From assembly GCF_029910535.1 (NCBI RefSeq), contig NZ_CP069362.1, positions 1,426,001-1,490,000 on the forward strand: a DNA stretch of 64,000 nt. Direction: 5' to 3'. The DNA comes from Marinitoga aeolica (GTDB taxonomy: Bacteria > Thermotogota > Thermotogae > Petrotogales > Petrotogaceae). This document shows, in pieces, positions 54,797 to 64,000 of this stretch. Under the pieces are notes generated by a model that searched no databases, was not told the DNA's origin, and was given only the letters and a program-made list of their open reading frames with translations. Within the stretch, counting starts at the first letter, position 1, and every line of letters begins with the position of its first letter. Both the position numbers and the translations under genes were made by a program.

Positions 54797-56662
54797 ATGA
54801 GTGAAAATAGTTATCTTGGCTCTTTCCAATTTGGAGGAGTAGCAAGTGGTTTGGATACATCAGCCATTATAGATCAATTAATGTCTGTAGAAAGAAAACC
54901 ATTAGAAAGACTTCAAAATGAATTCGACACATTACAGCTAAAGCAAAAAGCATGGAAAGAGGTTGACTCAAAACTTAGTGATTTTTGGGACTTCCTTGCA
55001 ACATTTAAATTAAAAAGTAATTTAATACCTAAAAGTGTTCAGGTAAGTGATGTGAATGTTTTATCTGCTACAGCTTCTACTTCAGCAAGCAATGTTAGTT
55101 TTAAGGTTAAAGTTAATTCATTGTCATCCTCAACAGCCCTTACTCCAAATAATACATTAGGAAATATACCTGATTTAACAACACAATACTATCAATTAGA
55201 TGGTAGAACTACGCCTGTGGCCGGGACATTTACTTTAAAGGCATTGGATTCATCGGGTAATGTATTAGAAAGTACGCAAATTAGTTTTTCTGGTACTGAT
55301 ACAATTGGTGACATAATAAATCAAATAGATACAAATTCAACATATTTTACAGCTTCACTTGATAATGGGAAGTTGAAAATAGAAGAAAAAGCTGGAATGG
55401 AAGGAACTGTATCAAAAGTTTTATTGGGAGATTCTTCTGATACAAGTAATTTTGTAGATGTGTTTAATTTAGAGGGTTCAGATTTTGTTCCAGGGGGTGC
55501 AACTGCTGGGTATATTGAAAGTACTGTGCACGCTGGTGCAATAAACACATCTAAATTATTATCCGATATAAGTTCAGATGTTGCTTCAGGGATAATAAGG
55601 ATAAATGGAACAGAAATTACTGTTAGTTCAACAGATACATTGGGAGATTTAATTGCTCGAATAAATGCTTCCAATGCCAATGTAGTAGCATGGTATGATG
55701 AAAATGAAGATAAATTGATGATTAGAAATAAAGAGGGTGGCCCCCAATCAATTACTATAGAAGATGGAGATTCAACAGGTAGTAACAAAACTAATCTTTT
55801 AGATGATTTATCCTGGGTAGATAATTCAGGGAATTATATGGGGACTATTACGGCAGGTACTGCAGCAAATGTTGGAATTGATTTAGATGGAGATGGAACT
55901 GCAGATTTGACAAAAACTACATGGGGAAATACTGTAGAATATAATAATGTAACCTTAAATTTAAAATCAATATCCAGTGGATGGGTGGATGTTCAGGTAA
56001 CTCAAGATGCAGATGCAACATATGATAAAATAAGTGAATTTGTAGATAAGTATAATGAGGTTATAGGTTATATATATGATAAATTAAATGAAGAACCAGT
56101 AAAGGCTGAAAAAGGTCAAACATTATCAGAAGAAGATAAAATGAAGGGTATTTTAAAAGGCGATGAAAATTTACAGGATATTTTTTATAATTTAAGAGAT
56201 ATAGCATATGGGGTTATTTCATGGTCCTCTGATGTGAATGCTGAATATAATTCTTTATATGATATTGGTGTTAATTCTGGTGATGCTGGGGGCTCTTATG
56301 AAAATACAATGAAAGGCATTTTACAAATAAATGAAGGCAAACTAAAAGAAGCTATTCAAAATAATGCTGAAGAAGTCTGGAAATTATTCGCTTATGAAGA
56401 CGATAACAATAAAGGAATAGCAATACAATTTAAAGATTATGTTTGGGATACAACAAAATTTGGTGGAACAATAGATCAAATTTCCGGGACAACTGGTACT
56501 ATAGGTACCGAAATGAGGGATATTGCGAAAAGAATGACAACTTTGGTTGATCAACTGCAGAGAAAAGAAGCATATTATTGGCAAAAATTTTCAGCAATGG
56601 AACAATCAGTGTCTCAGATGCAATCACAAGGTTCGTGGATAGCAAGTGCATTTGCAAAATAA
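54797..56662 (+). CDS. fliD: Flagellar filament cap protein FliD (hook-associated protein 2)
   Basis: 621 residues. The N-terminal FliD domain begins GGVASGLDTSAIIDQLMSVERKPL, and the C-terminal coiled domain contains the helix DIAKRMTTLVDQLQRKEAYYWQKFSAMEQ. The middle has repeated Ig-like blades (two copies of a T/S-D-T-x-G-D-x-I-x-x-I-x-x-N motif at about 165 and 280) and a DLDGDGTADL calcium-loop-like stretch near 355. It caps the growing filament and folds flagellin. Exported by the flagellar type III route, so there is no signal peptide. RBS GGAGGTG. A strong terminator follows. Confidence 0.93.
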   Translation: MSENSYLGSFQFGGVASGLDTSAIIDQLMSVERKPLERLQNEFDTLQLKQKAWKEVDSKLSDFWDFLATFKLKSNLIPKSVQVSDVNVLSATASTSASNVSFKVKVNSLSSSTALTPNNTLGNIPDLTTQYYQLDGRTTPVAGTFTLKALDSSGNVLESTQISFSGTDTIGDIINQIDTNSTYFTASLDNGKLKIEEKAGMEGTVSKVLLGDSSDTSNFVDVFNLEGSDFVPGGATAGYIESTVHAGAINTSKLLSDISSDVASGIIRINGTEITVSSTDTLGDLIARINASNANVVAWYDENEDKLMIRNKEGGPQSITIEDGDSTGSNKTNLLDDLSWVDNSGNYMGTITAGTAANVGIDLDGDGTADLTKTTWGNTVEYNNVTLNLKSISSGWVDVQVTQDADATYDKISEFVDKYNEVIGYIYDKLNEEPVKAEKGQTLSEEDKMKGILKGDENLQDIFYNLRDIAYGVISWSSDVNAEYNSLYDIGVNSGDAGGSYENTMKGILQINEGKLKEAIQNNAEEVWKLFAYEDDNNKGIAIQFKDYVWDTTKFGGTIDQISGTTGTIGTEMRDIAKRMTTLVDQLQRKEAYYWQKFSAMEQSVSQMQSQGSWIASAFAK

Positions 56663-56698
56663 ATAAAATAAGGTAGGATTACCTACCTTATTTTATTT
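56661..56698. terminator. Bidirectional terminator between fliD and ribF
   Basis: A perfect 17-bp stem (56661-56677 pairs with 56682-56698, core AAGGTAGG / CCTACCTT), loop ATTA. The outer A/T-rich arms supply the U-tract in both directions. It overlaps the stop codons of both convergent genes. Confidence 0.9.
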
Positions 56699-57573
56699 AT
56701 GATTTTTCTTGCATTGTCCTCATCTTTTATCATCTGATTGATAAGTTCTTGCTTTGAATTAAATTTTATTTCTTCTCTAAGGAATTTTAATACCTCAATT
56801 TTTACTATTTTATTATATAAATCTCCAAAATAATCTAAAAAATAAATTTCAACTTTAGGTTCAGTTATTTTTTCATTAAAAGTTGGACGAAGTCCAACAC
56901 TCATTAATCCATAGTATTTATATGAACTATTTTTAATTCCGCCTTTTACTAAATATACACCATAATGAGGATATATTACTTCTTCCTTATATCTTATATT
57001 GATATTAGCAGTTGGAAATCCTAATTTGAAGCCAATATGTCTATCTTCATATACAGGGCCTTCGAGTGTCCAATTCCTTCCCAGCAAGTTATTTGCTTCT
57101 TCAATATTACCCGATAGCAAAGCGCGCCTAATAAACGTAGAACTTATCCTTGTTTCAGAAGTTTTTATATCTTTTAAAACCTCAACATAATAGTTGTTTT
57201 TATGTTGTTCAGCTAGAAGATAGGAAACATCACCTTTTCTTTCTTTCCCAAAAGTAAAATCTTCTCCACAAACAATAGCTTTCATTCCTTCTTTTACGAG
57301 AAAATTCAAATATTCTCCATGAGTTATATGTATTACATCAGGTAATTCGAAAATTTCTGTTTCAAAACCCATACTTTGGATTATTTTTTCTCGTTCATAT
57401 GAAGGTAAAATAACCCCTTTAAAATTCCCAAAGTATTTTGTTGCAGGATATTTCATAATATAAGCTTTTGGGATTAAATTATTTTTTTTAGCAACTTCAA
57501 GCGTTTTTTTGAGAATAATTTGGTGTCCTTTATGAACGCCATCGAAAGTACCTATAGTTACTGCATAATTCAT
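56683..57573 (-). CDS. ribF: Bifunctional riboflavin kinase / FAD synthetase
   Basis: 296 residues. The N-terminal nucleotidyltransferase domain (FAD synthetase) has GTFDGVHKGH (residues 8-17) and VCGEDFTFGKERKGD near 111. The C-terminal flavokinase domain has GFKLGFPTANIN near 200 and GVYLVKGG. It makes FMN and FAD from riboflavin, the latter needed by the FAD subunit of the Mo hydroxylase in this window. Follows pfkA with a 40-bp gap on the minus strand; RBS GAGGTG. Confidence 0.94.
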   Translation of the reverse strand: MNYAVTIGTFDGVHKGHQIILKKTLEVAKKNNLIPKAYIMKYPATKYFGNFKGVILPSYEREKIIQSMGFETEIFELPDVIHITHGEYLNFLVKEGMKAIVCGEDFTFGKERKGDVSYLLAEQHKNNYYVEVLKDIKTSETRISSTFIRRALLSGNIEEANNLLGRNWTLEGPVYEDRHIGFKLGFPTANINIRYKEEVIYPHYGVYLVKGGIKNSSYKYYGLMSVGLRPTFNEKITEPKVEIYFLDYFGDLYNKIVKIEVLKFLREEIKFNSKQELINQMIKDEDNARKIINKIR

Positions 57574-57613
57574 TATAAAAATTCACCTCTATAATATAAT
57601 TTAAATTATCTTA

Positions 57614-58636
57614 TTAATCAAAGAATAATTGAGCTAACTTATAGTATTCAAAAGGTACAAGTTTTTTAGTAGCTACACCATATTCTAGTGGGATAGATAC
57701 AATTTGATTTCCTTTTAAAGCAACCATTCTTCCAAAATCCTTTTCTTTTACAAGATTCATGGCTTCCACACCATATCTTGTCCCAAGAATTCTATCGAAT
57801 GCAGTAGGAGTTCCTCCTCTTAATAAATGCCCTAACACAACTGATCTTGTTTCGTAACCTGTTTTTTGTTCAATAATTTCAGCCAAATAATGAGCAATTC
57901 CTCCAAGTCTAATATGTCCGAAAGCATCTATAGTAGATTTATCAGCAACCACCTGTTCTAATTCTGTTGGTTTAAATCCTTCTGCTACAGCTATTATCAT
58001 ATATTTTTTTTCTTGCATTCTTTTATTCACATAGTTTACAATTTCATTTATTGTCATTGGAAATTCTGGTATTAATATTAAGTGAGCACCAGCTGCCATA
58101 CCAGCTTCTATAGTTATCCACCCAGCTTCTCTTCCCATTAATTCAACAATCATGACTCTTTGATGCGATTTTGCAGTAGAATGTAATCTATCAATAGCAT
58201 CTGCTCCAACATTTACGGCAGTATGAAAGCCAAAAGTATAATCAGTGTTTGAAACATCATTGTCTATCGTTTTAGGAACACCAATAACTGGGTATCCTAA
58301 GCTGGACAACCTTGCAGCAACAGACAATGTATCATCGCCACCTATTGCAATTAGTGCATCGAGTTTCATTTCTTTAAAATTTTTTTCAAGTAATTGTCTG
58401 CTTTCTTCATCTTTAAAAGGATTAACTCTGGCTGTTCCTAATATAGTTCCGCCTAATATATGAATACCTTCAACATCGTCATTGTCCAATTTTATCATTT
58501 CTTTTGTAAGCATGCCTTTCCATCCATTAAGAATACCGTAAGTTTCATAGCCTTCACCTGCAGCATGAACAATACCTCTTATAACTGCGTTTAATCCAGG
58601 GCAATCCCCTCCACCTGTCAATATTCCAACTCTCAT
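57614..58636 (-). CDS. pfkA: 6-phosphofructokinase, PPi-dependent type predicted
   Basis: 340 residues. It phosphorylates fructose 6-phosphate in glycolysis. Two diagnostic positions point to pyrophosphate as donor: GGDDT with Asp102 (ATP enzymes have Gly, GGDGS) and PKTIDND with Lys122 (ATP enzymes have PGTIDND). The catalytic Asp is in TIDND; GREAGW and the R-x-x-x-LGHLLRGG segment complete the site. PPi use would be reversible and couples to the membrane pyrophosphatase here. The symbol is kept as pfkA for the family; pfp is an alternative. RBS GGGAGGGG; extended -10 upstream. Confidence 0.88.
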   Translation of the reverse strand: MRVGILTGGGDCPGLNAVIRGIVHAAGEGYETYGILNGWKGMLTKEMIKLDNDDVEGIHILGGTILGTARVNPFKDEESRQLLEKNFKEMKLDALIAIGGDDTLSVAARLSSLGYPVIGVPKTIDNDVSNTDYTFGFHTAVNVGADAIDRLHSTAKSHQRVMIVELMGREAGWITIEAGMAAGAHLILIPEFPMTINEIVNYVNKRMQEKKYMIIAVAEGFKPTELEQVVADKSTIDAFGHIRLGGIAHYLAEIIEQKTGYETRSVVLGHLLRGGTPTAFDRILGTRYGVEAMNLVKEKDFGRMVALKGNQIVSIPLEYGVATKKLVPFEYYKLAQLFFD

Positions 58637-58677
58637 TTTTTCCCCTCCCTTTTTAAAAAATTTTAAATAAAATAAAG

Positions 58678-58707
58678 AGATAATAATTATAAAAGATAAT
58701 AATTATA
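58678..58707. repeat. Tandem 14-bp repeat in the pfkA/cheX divergent region
   Basis: AGATAATAATTATA occurs at 58678-58691 and 58694-58707, with the unit offset 16 bp. It lies in the pfkA leader between its -10 and RBS. It may be a regulator site, or simple AT-rich slippage. Confidence 0.4.
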
Positions 58708-58715
58708 TATATTTA

Positions 58716-58724
58716 ATTATACCA
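58716..58724 (-). promoter_or_regulatory. Extended -10 promoter of pfkA
   Basis: Minus strand TGG-TATAAT (58724-58716), a TG-n extended -10 with no good -35. The start would give a leader of about 75 nt. Confidence 0.5.
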
Positions 58725-58757
58725 GAAAAATTGTCTATTGAGAAAATTATTATAATG

Positions 58758-58786
58758 TTGTAATTTAGTTAAAATTATAGTATAAT
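58758..58786 (+). promoter_or_regulatory. Promoter of the cheX-ATP synthase unit
   Basis: -35 TTGTAA (58758-58763), 17-bp spacer, -10 TATAAT (58781-58786), 30 bp before the cheX ATG. It is the only clear promoter before the atp genes. Confidence 0.7.
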
Positions 58787-58816
58787 ATTTGTGAAATAAA
58801 TAAAGGAGGATTTTTT

Positions 58817-59287
58817 ATGAATGTAAAAGTTATTAATTCTATATTAGATGCTTTTTCAAAAACCTTTAAAATGGCAACAAATAATATGGATATAGTAATT
58901 CAAAAACCTGTTGTAGATAAAGGGGATAATAGATCTTATGAAGTTGTTGTTACTATAGGTTTTATAGGCGATCTTGATGGGAATATTCATATGGGATTGT
59001 CTGTTGAATCAGCAAAAGTTATAGTTTCTCAAATGATGATGGGCATGCCTGTTGAAAAACTGGATGAAATGAGTTTAAGTGCTCTGGGAGAATTAGGAAA
59101 TATGATTTCTGGTTCTATTGCAATAAATTTGGAAAAATTAGGGTATAAGATAAATATTACACCACCATCGATAATGCATGGAAATAACATTATCTTTATA
59201 AAAGATGGAATATCGTTGAGATTTCCTATGAATATTGATAATAAATTTTCTGAAGAATTTTTTGTTGTTTTAAAAAGTTCAATATGA
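58817..59287 (+). CDS. cheX: CheX-type chemotaxis phosphatase
   Basis: 156 residues of the CheC/CheX/FliY phosphatase family, which dephosphorylates CheY-P. The single active-site motif E92-x-x-N95 in ALGELGNMISG is present once, as in CheX (CheC has two). The second half ITPPSIMHGNN is also typical. Cytoplasmic. RBS AAGGAGG. The stop codon overlaps the start of the first ATP-synthase-linked gene (ATGA), an unusual neighbour for a chemotaxis gene. Confidence 0.88.
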   Translation: MNVKVINSILDAFSKTFKMATNNMDIVIQKPVVDKGDNRSYEVVVTIGFIGDLDGNIHMGLSVESAKVIVSQMMMGMPVEKLDEMSLSALGELGNMISGSIAINLEKLGYKINITPPSIMHGNNIIFIKDGISLRFPMNIDNKFSEEFFVVLKSSI

Positions 59288-59577
59288 AAAATCATAAGAT
59301 AGATGTTAAGATTTTTGCTAATCTTAACTTAATTCTTTTTTTTGCACTAACGGTATTAGCTAATATATTTATTGGATATTTAATAGGTTATGGGTTATCT
59401 TCCTTAACAAATAATGATATTTGGAAGATAGTGTTTTTATTTTTAGGGATAATTTCTGGACTATATAATGGCATAATGGAATTGCTAAAGGAGGCAGAAA
59501 AACAGGATAATGAACTCAGAACTAAAAAAGAAGGCAAAAGAGATAATAATAAAAATAATAATTCTTTCGATGATTGA
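59284..59577 (+). CDS. AtpZ/AtpI-like small membrane protein of the ATP synthase operon
   Basis: 97 residues. Two membrane helices (about 15-36 and 45-63) with the glycine pattern GYLIGYGL, then a highly charged tail. This is the form of AtpZ (AtpI-family) proteins that precede atpB and help Fo assembly or Mg2+ handling. It overlaps cheX by 4 bp. Sequence conservation in this family is weak, so position carries much of the call. Confidence 0.6.
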   Translation: MKNHKIDVKIFANLNLILFFALTVLANIFIGYLIGYGLSSLTNNDIWKIVFLFLGIISGLYNGIMELLKEAEKQDNELRTKKEGKRDNNKNNNSFDD

Positions 59578-59848
59578 ATTTTTAAGTTTGTTATATTTTT
59601 ATAAAATTACTGCGTTGTTTATTTTTCTTGGTAGTGTCGGAGCGATTGCGGGAATCTTAATGATAACTGAGGAAATTAAAACATTATTAACAAAACCCAA
59701 ACGTAAAATTTTAAAAGGTTATATAATTAGATACGCTTTTTTTGGTATAATCCTACTTGTTGCAGGGCTTTTTTCAAGTGAAGGTTTATTTTTAACTTTT
59801 TTGGGTTTAATGAATATGAAGTTTGCGGCTCTTATTTCACCAAAATAA
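59510..59848 (+). CDS. AtpI-like membrane protein
   Basis: 112 residues with four hydrophobic segments (about 13-33, 35-52, 70-88 and 92-107). It lies directly before atpB, where AtpI (ATP synthase protein I, a c-ring assembly factor) is usual. The reading frame overlaps the preceding gene by 68 bp; GGAGG 15 nt upstream of the ATG is a distant RBS, so translation may depend on coupling. I cannot confirm the family by motif. Confidence 0.55.
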   Translation: MNSELKKKAKEIIIKIIILSMIEFLSLLYFYKITALFIFLGSVGAIAGILMITEEIKTLLTKPKRKILKGYIIRYAFFGIILLVAGLFSSEGLFLTFLGLMNMKFAALISPK

Positions 59849-59863
59849 CAGGGAGGAATACAT

Positions 59864-60688
59864 ATGACTCAAGGACAGAAAAAGACATTATTAACTCTTT
59901 TTTTGATTTATGTGGGATTGGGATTAATTAATTTTATATTTTTCCCTTCAGCAAATTTAGAAGGTGTTGGGTTAAGATGGGTATATTCCTTTGGTGATAC
60001 TCCAACTTTTTGGAACACTATTAATCCAATGACGGTTATTATGTCAGGTGTTATTATACTAATATTAATTATTTTTGCTGCTGGAGTAAAATTTGAATTA
60101 ATACCTAATAAAAAACAGGCTTTGGTTGAATCCTTGCTTGGATATTTTTGGGAATTAGTTGAAGATGCTGTTCCAAATCCGAAGTATAGAAAACCGATTT
60201 ATGTAATTGCGACAACATTATTTTTATACATATTAATAGCCAATCTTTTGTCAGGTATGCCTGGTATAAATGTTTCACCAGTTGGAGACGGATTAAAAGT
60301 AGCTTTGTTTACGGATACATGGTATACACCAACATCTGATTTAAATACAAATGCTACATTTGCTGTAATGGTACTTGTTATCAGTCATATTTTTGCAGCA
60401 TCAGCAAAGGGAATAATTAATTGGTTAAAGATGTTTATTGAACCAACACCATTATTATTACCTTTAAACTTGATTGGTGAATTGGCAAAACCTGTTTCGC
60501 ATTCGTTGAGGTTGTTTGGAAACATCTTTGGTGGAGGAATATTAGTTTTAATTATTAGTTATATGTTAAAATATTTTGTTTTACCTATATTTTTATGGGG
60601 CTTTTTTGGTATTTTTGTTGGATTAATACAGGCATTTGTTTTTTCTTTATTAGCAATAGCATATATGGGGTCTTTGCTTGAAGAATAA
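59864..60688 (+). CDS. atpB: F1Fo ATP synthase subunit a
   Basis: 274 residues, about six membrane helices. It forms the ion path beside the c ring. The essential Arg is in SHSLRLFGNIFGG near residue 213, with the conserved ELAKPVSHSLRLFGN context; the last helix has GLIQAFVFSLLAIAYM. RBS GGGAGG before the ATG. The ion is probably Na+, judging by subunit c. Confidence 0.94.
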   Translation: MTQGQKKTLLTLFLIYVGLGLINFIFFPSANLEGVGLRWVYSFGDTPTFWNTINPMTVIMSGVIILILIIFAAGVKFELIPNKKQALVESLLGYFWELVEDAVPNPKYRKPIYVIATTLFLYILIANLLSGMPGINVSPVGDGLKVALFTDTWYTPTSDLNTNATFAVMVLVISHIFAASAKGIINWLKMFIEPTPLLLPLNLIGELAKPVSHSLRLFGNIFGGGILVLIISYMLKYFVLPIFLWGFFGIFVGLIQAFVFSLLAIAYMGSLLEE

Positions 60689-60739
60689 ATATAGCTAAGA
60701 ATTTGTAGCATATTATAATAAAATTTTGTAAGGAGGTAG

Positions 60740-61042
<303 letters not shown>

Positions 61043-61086
61043 TTGTAATTTCGGGGTAAGAATCCCCATAAAAGGGGGTGTAATGA

Positions 61087-61578
61087 GTGTTAGATTTTAA
61101 TTTTACATCAATACTTAATTTAGTAGGGTTTACAGTATTAGCATATTTTTTATGGGTTATGCTATATAAACCCTTTTTTGAGATGGCAGATAAAAGAAGG
61201 CAAATTGTTGAAAGCGAATTAAATCAATCAGAAAAATTAAGAAAAGAAGCTGAAGAAAAATTACAAAATGCAAATAAGGAATTAGAAGATATAAGAGCGA
61301 AAAAAGAAAGTATTATAAAAGAAGCTGAAGAATTAGCAAAAAGCATAGTATCAAATGCTAAAGAAGAAGCAACTGCTGAAAAAGCCAGAATTATAGCTTC
61401 GGCAGAAAAAGAAGCAGAGGAAATAAAAGAAGAGGCATTTAAAGATATACAAAATAAAGTGGTTTCACTCTCAATTGCAATTGCTTCAATGATATTAAAG
61501 AAAAATGTTGATGAAAAAGTTAATGAGGAAATTGTAAAAAGAGCATTTGAAGCACTTGATAAGGGTGAAAAATTATGA
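61087..61578 (+). CDS. atpF: F1Fo ATP synthase subunit b
   Basis: 163 residues: one N-terminal membrane helix (about 5-27), then a long Glu/Lys/Ala-rich coiled coil, the peripheral stalk. KPFFEMADKRRQIVESEL after the helix is typical. The start is GTG at 61087 with AGGGGGTG 6 nt upstream. Overlaps atpH by 4 bp. Confidence 0.92.
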   Translation: MLDFNFTSILNLVGFTVLAYFLWVMLYKPFFEMADKRRQIVESELNQSEKLRKEAEEKLQNANKELEDIRAKKESIIKEAEELAKSIVSNAKEEATAEKARIIASAEKEAEEIKEEAFKDIQNKVVSLSIAIASMILKKNVDEKVNEEIVKRAFEALDKGEKL

Positions 61579-62129
61579 AAAATTCAATATCAGTTGCAAC
61601 AAGATATGTAGAAGCTTTTTTAGAATATTTATCTGAAGAAAATAAACTGGATAAATTGGATGAATACGTTAATGCTATAAAAAAAGTTATAGATAAAATT
61701 CAAGGAGATAAGAAGTTTTATGATTTAATAGGTAATCCTTTGTTGCCAAAGGATTATATTACTATGCAAATTATTAAGGCTTCAGAAATTGAAGATGCTA
61801 ATTTCAATAAGTTCATTGAAGCTTTAGTATATAAAAAAAGGCAATTAATGTTACCAATGATCTATATATTACTTGAACAAAAGAATAATGAATTAAAGAA
61901 ATTAATAAAAGTAAAAATGATAACACCATATGAATTAAAAAACAAAACAATAGAAGAATTAAAAGAAATAATCTTCAAAAAAACTGGAAGAAAAGCTATA
62001 TTGGATTCAGAAATAAAAGAAGATTTAATAGGTGGAATGCAGTTACAATTAGAAGATAAAGTATTTGACTATTCTATAAAAGGTATGCTGGAAAAAATCG
62101 GACGCGAGTACGCTTCCAAGCGGGGGTGA
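61575..62129 (+). CDS. atpH: F1Fo ATP synthase subunit delta
   Basis: 184 residues. N-terminal helical OSCP/delta domain ([14 protein letters not shown]), and the C-terminal family block [22 protein letters not shown] near 155. It links F1 to the b stalk. ATGA overlap with atpF, and its stop overlaps the RBS region of atpA. Confidence 0.9.
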   Translation: MKNSISVATRYVEAFLEYLSEENKLDKLDEYVNAIKKVIDKIQGDKKFYDLIGNPLLPKDYITMQIIKASEIEDANFNKFIEALVYKKRQLMLPMIYILLEQKNNELKKLIKVKMITPYELKNKTIEELKEIIFKKTGRKAILDSEIKEDLIGGMQLQLEDKVFDYSIKGMLEKIGREYASKRG

Positions 62130-62134
62130 TTTGT

Positions 62135-63652
62135 TTGAGAATAAATCCTGATGAACTCGAAAAAGTTATTGAGGAACGTATAAAATCATATGAATCAGGT
62201 GAAATAAAGGAAGTTGGATGGATAATTCAGGTTGGTGATGGTATTGCCAGAGCATATGGTTTAAAAGATGCTATGGCAAGTGAATTAGTTGAAATCCATA
62301 CCGATACTGGTGATGTTGTAAATGGTATGGCATTAAACCTTGAAGAAGATAATGTTGGTATAATAATTTTAGGTGATTATAGGCTTATAAAAGAAGGGAA
62401 TAAAGTTGTTAGAACAGGTAAAATTGCAGAAGTTCCTGTTGGTGAAGAGCTATTAGGAAGAGTTGTTAATCCACTTGGAGAACCATTGGATGGTAAAGGG
62501 CCAATAAATGCAAAACACACAAGACCAATTGAATTTAAAGCCCCAGGTGTTGTTTTAAGAAAACCTGTCGATACACCATTACAAACAGGTTTAAAAGCTA
62601 TTGATACAATGATTCCTATTGGAAGAGGACAAAGAGAATTAATTATTGGCGATAGGCAAACAGGTAAAACAGCTATAGCCATTGATACAATAATAAATCA
62701 AAAAGGTAAAGGTGTTCACTGTATTTATGTTGCTATTGGGCAAAAAGCTTCAGCGGTTGCAAGAACAGTAGCAAAATTAGAAGAATATGGTGCTATGGAA
62801 TATACAACGGTTGTTGTGGCTAGTGCAAGTGATCCAGCATCATTATTATATTTAGCTCCTTATGCTGGTGCTGCAATGGGAGAATATTTTATGTTTAATG
62901 GTAAAGATGCATTAGCAGTTTATGATGATTTGTCAAAACATGCTGCAGCATATAGGGAATTATCTCTTCTTTTAAGAAGACCACCAGGACGTGAAGCTTA
63001 TCCTGGAGATGTTTTCTATTTGCATTCAAGATTGTTGGAAAGGGCTGCTAGATTGCATGAAAATTATGGTGGTGGATCATTAACAGCTTTACCAATAATT
63101 GAAACTCAAGCAAACGACGTTTCTGCATATATTCCAACAAACGTTATTTCTATTACAGATGGACAGATTTATCTCGAACCATCATTGTTCTATGCAGGCC
63201 AAAGACCTGCTGTAAATGTTGGTTTATCCGTTTCAAGGGTTGGTGGAGCTGCTCAAATTAAGGCTATGAAACAGGTAGCTGGTAGTTTGAGGCTTGACTT
63301 GGCTCAATACAGAGAATTAGAAGCATTCGCTCAATTTGCAACTGAATTAGATGAATCTACAAGAAAGCAATTAATCAGAGGTGAAAAACTTTCTGAGTTA
63401 TTAAAACAGGGTCAATATGTTCCAATGGAAGTTGAAGATCAAGTAGCAGTTGTTTTTGCAGGTGTAAATGGATATCTTGATGATATACCAACACAAAGCA
63501 TTAGTAAATTTGAGAAAGAATTCTTACAATTCTTAAAATCAAATAGACCATCAATTTTAGAATCAATAAAGACAAAGAAGAAAATTGATGATGACTTAGA
63601 TAAGGAGCTTAGAAAAGCTATTGAAGACTTTAAAGCAGCTTTTCAAGCTTAA
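62135..63652 (+). CDS. atpA: F1 ATP synthase subunit alpha
   Basis: 505 residues. Noncatalytic nucleotide-binding subunit of the F1 hexamer. P-loop [13 protein letters not shown] near 166, Walker B region [11 protein letters not shown] near 264, and [27 protein letters not shown], the alpha-subunit signature. I start at TTG 62135 (MRINPDEL), with GGGGGTG 6 nt upstream; GTG 62126 overlaps that RBS. Confidence 0.96.
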   Translation: MRINPDELEKVIEERIKSYESGEIKEVGWIIQVGDGIARAYGLKDAMASELVEIHTDTGDVVNGMALNLEEDNVGIIILGDYRLIKEGNKVVRTGKIAEVPVGEELLGRVVNPLGEPLDGKGPINAKHTRPIEFKAPGVVLRKPVDTPLQTGLKAIDTMIPIGRGQRELIIGDRQTGKTAIAIDTIINQKGKGVHCIYVAIGQKASAVARTVAKLEEYGAMEYTTVVVASASDPASLLYLAPYAGAAMGEYFMFNGKDALAVYDDLSKHAAAYRELSLLLRRPPGREAYPGDVFYLHSRLLERAARLHENYGGGSLTALPIIETQANDVSAYIPTNVISITDGQIYLEPSLFYAGQRPAVNVGLSVSRVGGAAQIKAMKQVAGSLRLDLAQYRELEAFAQFATELDESTRKQLIRGEKLSELLKQGQYVPMEVEDQVAVVFAGVNGYLDDIPTQSISKFEKEFLQFLKSNRPSILESIKTKKKIDDDLDKELRKAIEDFKAAFQA

Positions 63653-63666
63653 GGTGGTGACATCTT

Positions 63667-64000
63667 ATGAGTCGTGGAAAATTAAGGATTCTTAAACAAC
63701 GCCGTGCATCTACACAATCCACAATGAAAATCACAAAAGCTATGGAAATGGTAGCTGCTGCAAAAGCTAATAAAATAGTTAAAGAAATTACGGCGTTAAA
63801 GGATTATGCTCATTATGCAGAGAAAATAATAAAAAAAATATCTCCTGTTGAGGATAGTATATATACGTCAAATAATAAAGGAACTTTAATAGTAGTAATA
63901 ACTCCTGATATGGGATTATGTGGAGCTTTTCCTATTGAGTTGTCCAAAATGGCTATTGATTTATCAAATAAAACAAAAGATTTTGTTGGATTTTATAATA
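63667..64000 (+). CDS. atpG: F1 ATP synthase subunit gamma (5' part; gene runs off the window)
   Basis: ATG at 63667, after GGTGG, 14 bp past the atpA stop. The 111 codons present are open to the window end. The N-terminus reads LRILKQRRAST and KITKAMEMVAAAKANK, the standard gamma-subunit helix that enters the F1 hexamer, and later GLCGAFPIEL. The gene order a-c-b-delta-alpha-gamma predicts atpD and atpC next. Confidence 0.92.
   Translation, partial: MSRGKLRILKQRRASTQSTMKITKAMEMVAAAKANKIVKEITALKDYAHYAEKIIKKISPVEDSIYTSNNKGTLIVVITPDMGLCGAFPIELSKMAIDLSNKTKDFVGFYN

Noticed and set aside
61043-61086. Terminator or attenuator between atpE and atpF
   Set aside because: Only a 4-bp GGGG/CCCC pairing and no T-run; too weak to call, although such stems can tune c-subunit dosage.

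Overview
The window is a low-GC (AT-rich) bacterial chromosome segment that reads like a member of the Thermotogota, most likely Marinitoga or a close relative. The reasons are a TM287/TM288-type heterodimeric ABC exporter, a putative outer-envelope (toga) beta-barrel protein, a sodium-type F1Fo ATP synthase with an extra carboxylate in the c subunit, PPi-linked glycolysis plus a membrane pyrophosphatase, and flagellar genes. The genus is inferred from gene style and base composition, not from a database match. Genes are densely packed, with many ATGA/TAATG overlaps, strong Shine-Dalgarno sequences and frequent GTG/TTG starts.

Layout. 1-3.5 kb: the 3' end of an acidic unknown protein, a divergent ATP-type PEP carboxykinase, and an MFS transporter. 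3.5-13.8 kb (minus strand): one nine-gene operon with a three-subunit molybdenum hydroxylase, a uracil-type NCS2 permease, AllF/AllG/AllH (oxamate-carbamoyltransferase-like) proteins, a cyclase-family metal amidohydrolase and a GNAT protein. It has its own promoter and a palindromic operator candidate. This is the strongest candidate for an undescribed pathway: uptake, hydroxylation and ring opening of an N-heterocycle, then phosphorolytic carbamoyl transfer for energy. 14-20.4 kb: smc, diverging from a DUF1292 protein, a degenerate FolD-like protein and an envelope barrel. 20.8-26.2 kb (minus): secA, prfB and two envelope/membrane unknowns. 26.3-28.2 kb: a diguanylate cyclase and a 53-residue membrane protein. 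28.3-33.5 kb (minus): alr, yhaM-like, topA, ddl.

33.6-36.5 kb: a probable zinc-controlled operon (ArsR sensor, CDF exporter, LUD protein, two half-size permeases). 36.9-42.2 kb: flavodoxin-fold reductase, MarR regulator and a heterodimeric ABC exporter. 42.3-54.3 kb: rsmH, ftsL-like, ftsI, holA, a tandem HD-domain protein, hppA, a 1327-residue STAND ATPase/GGDEF protein and a PHP phosphoesterase. 54.4-56.7 kb: flaG and fliD. 56.7-58.6 kb (minus): PPi-type pfkA and ribF. 58.8-64 kb: cheX, translationally coupled to the ATP synthase operon (atpZ/I-like, atpB, E, F, H, A, and the start of atpG).

Two copies of a short structured repeat (283 and 231 bp, MITE-like, with related ends in inverted orientation) fill the two intergenic gaps at 20.5 and 36.6 kb. 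No tRNA, rRNA, CRISPR array or intact insertion sequence was seen.
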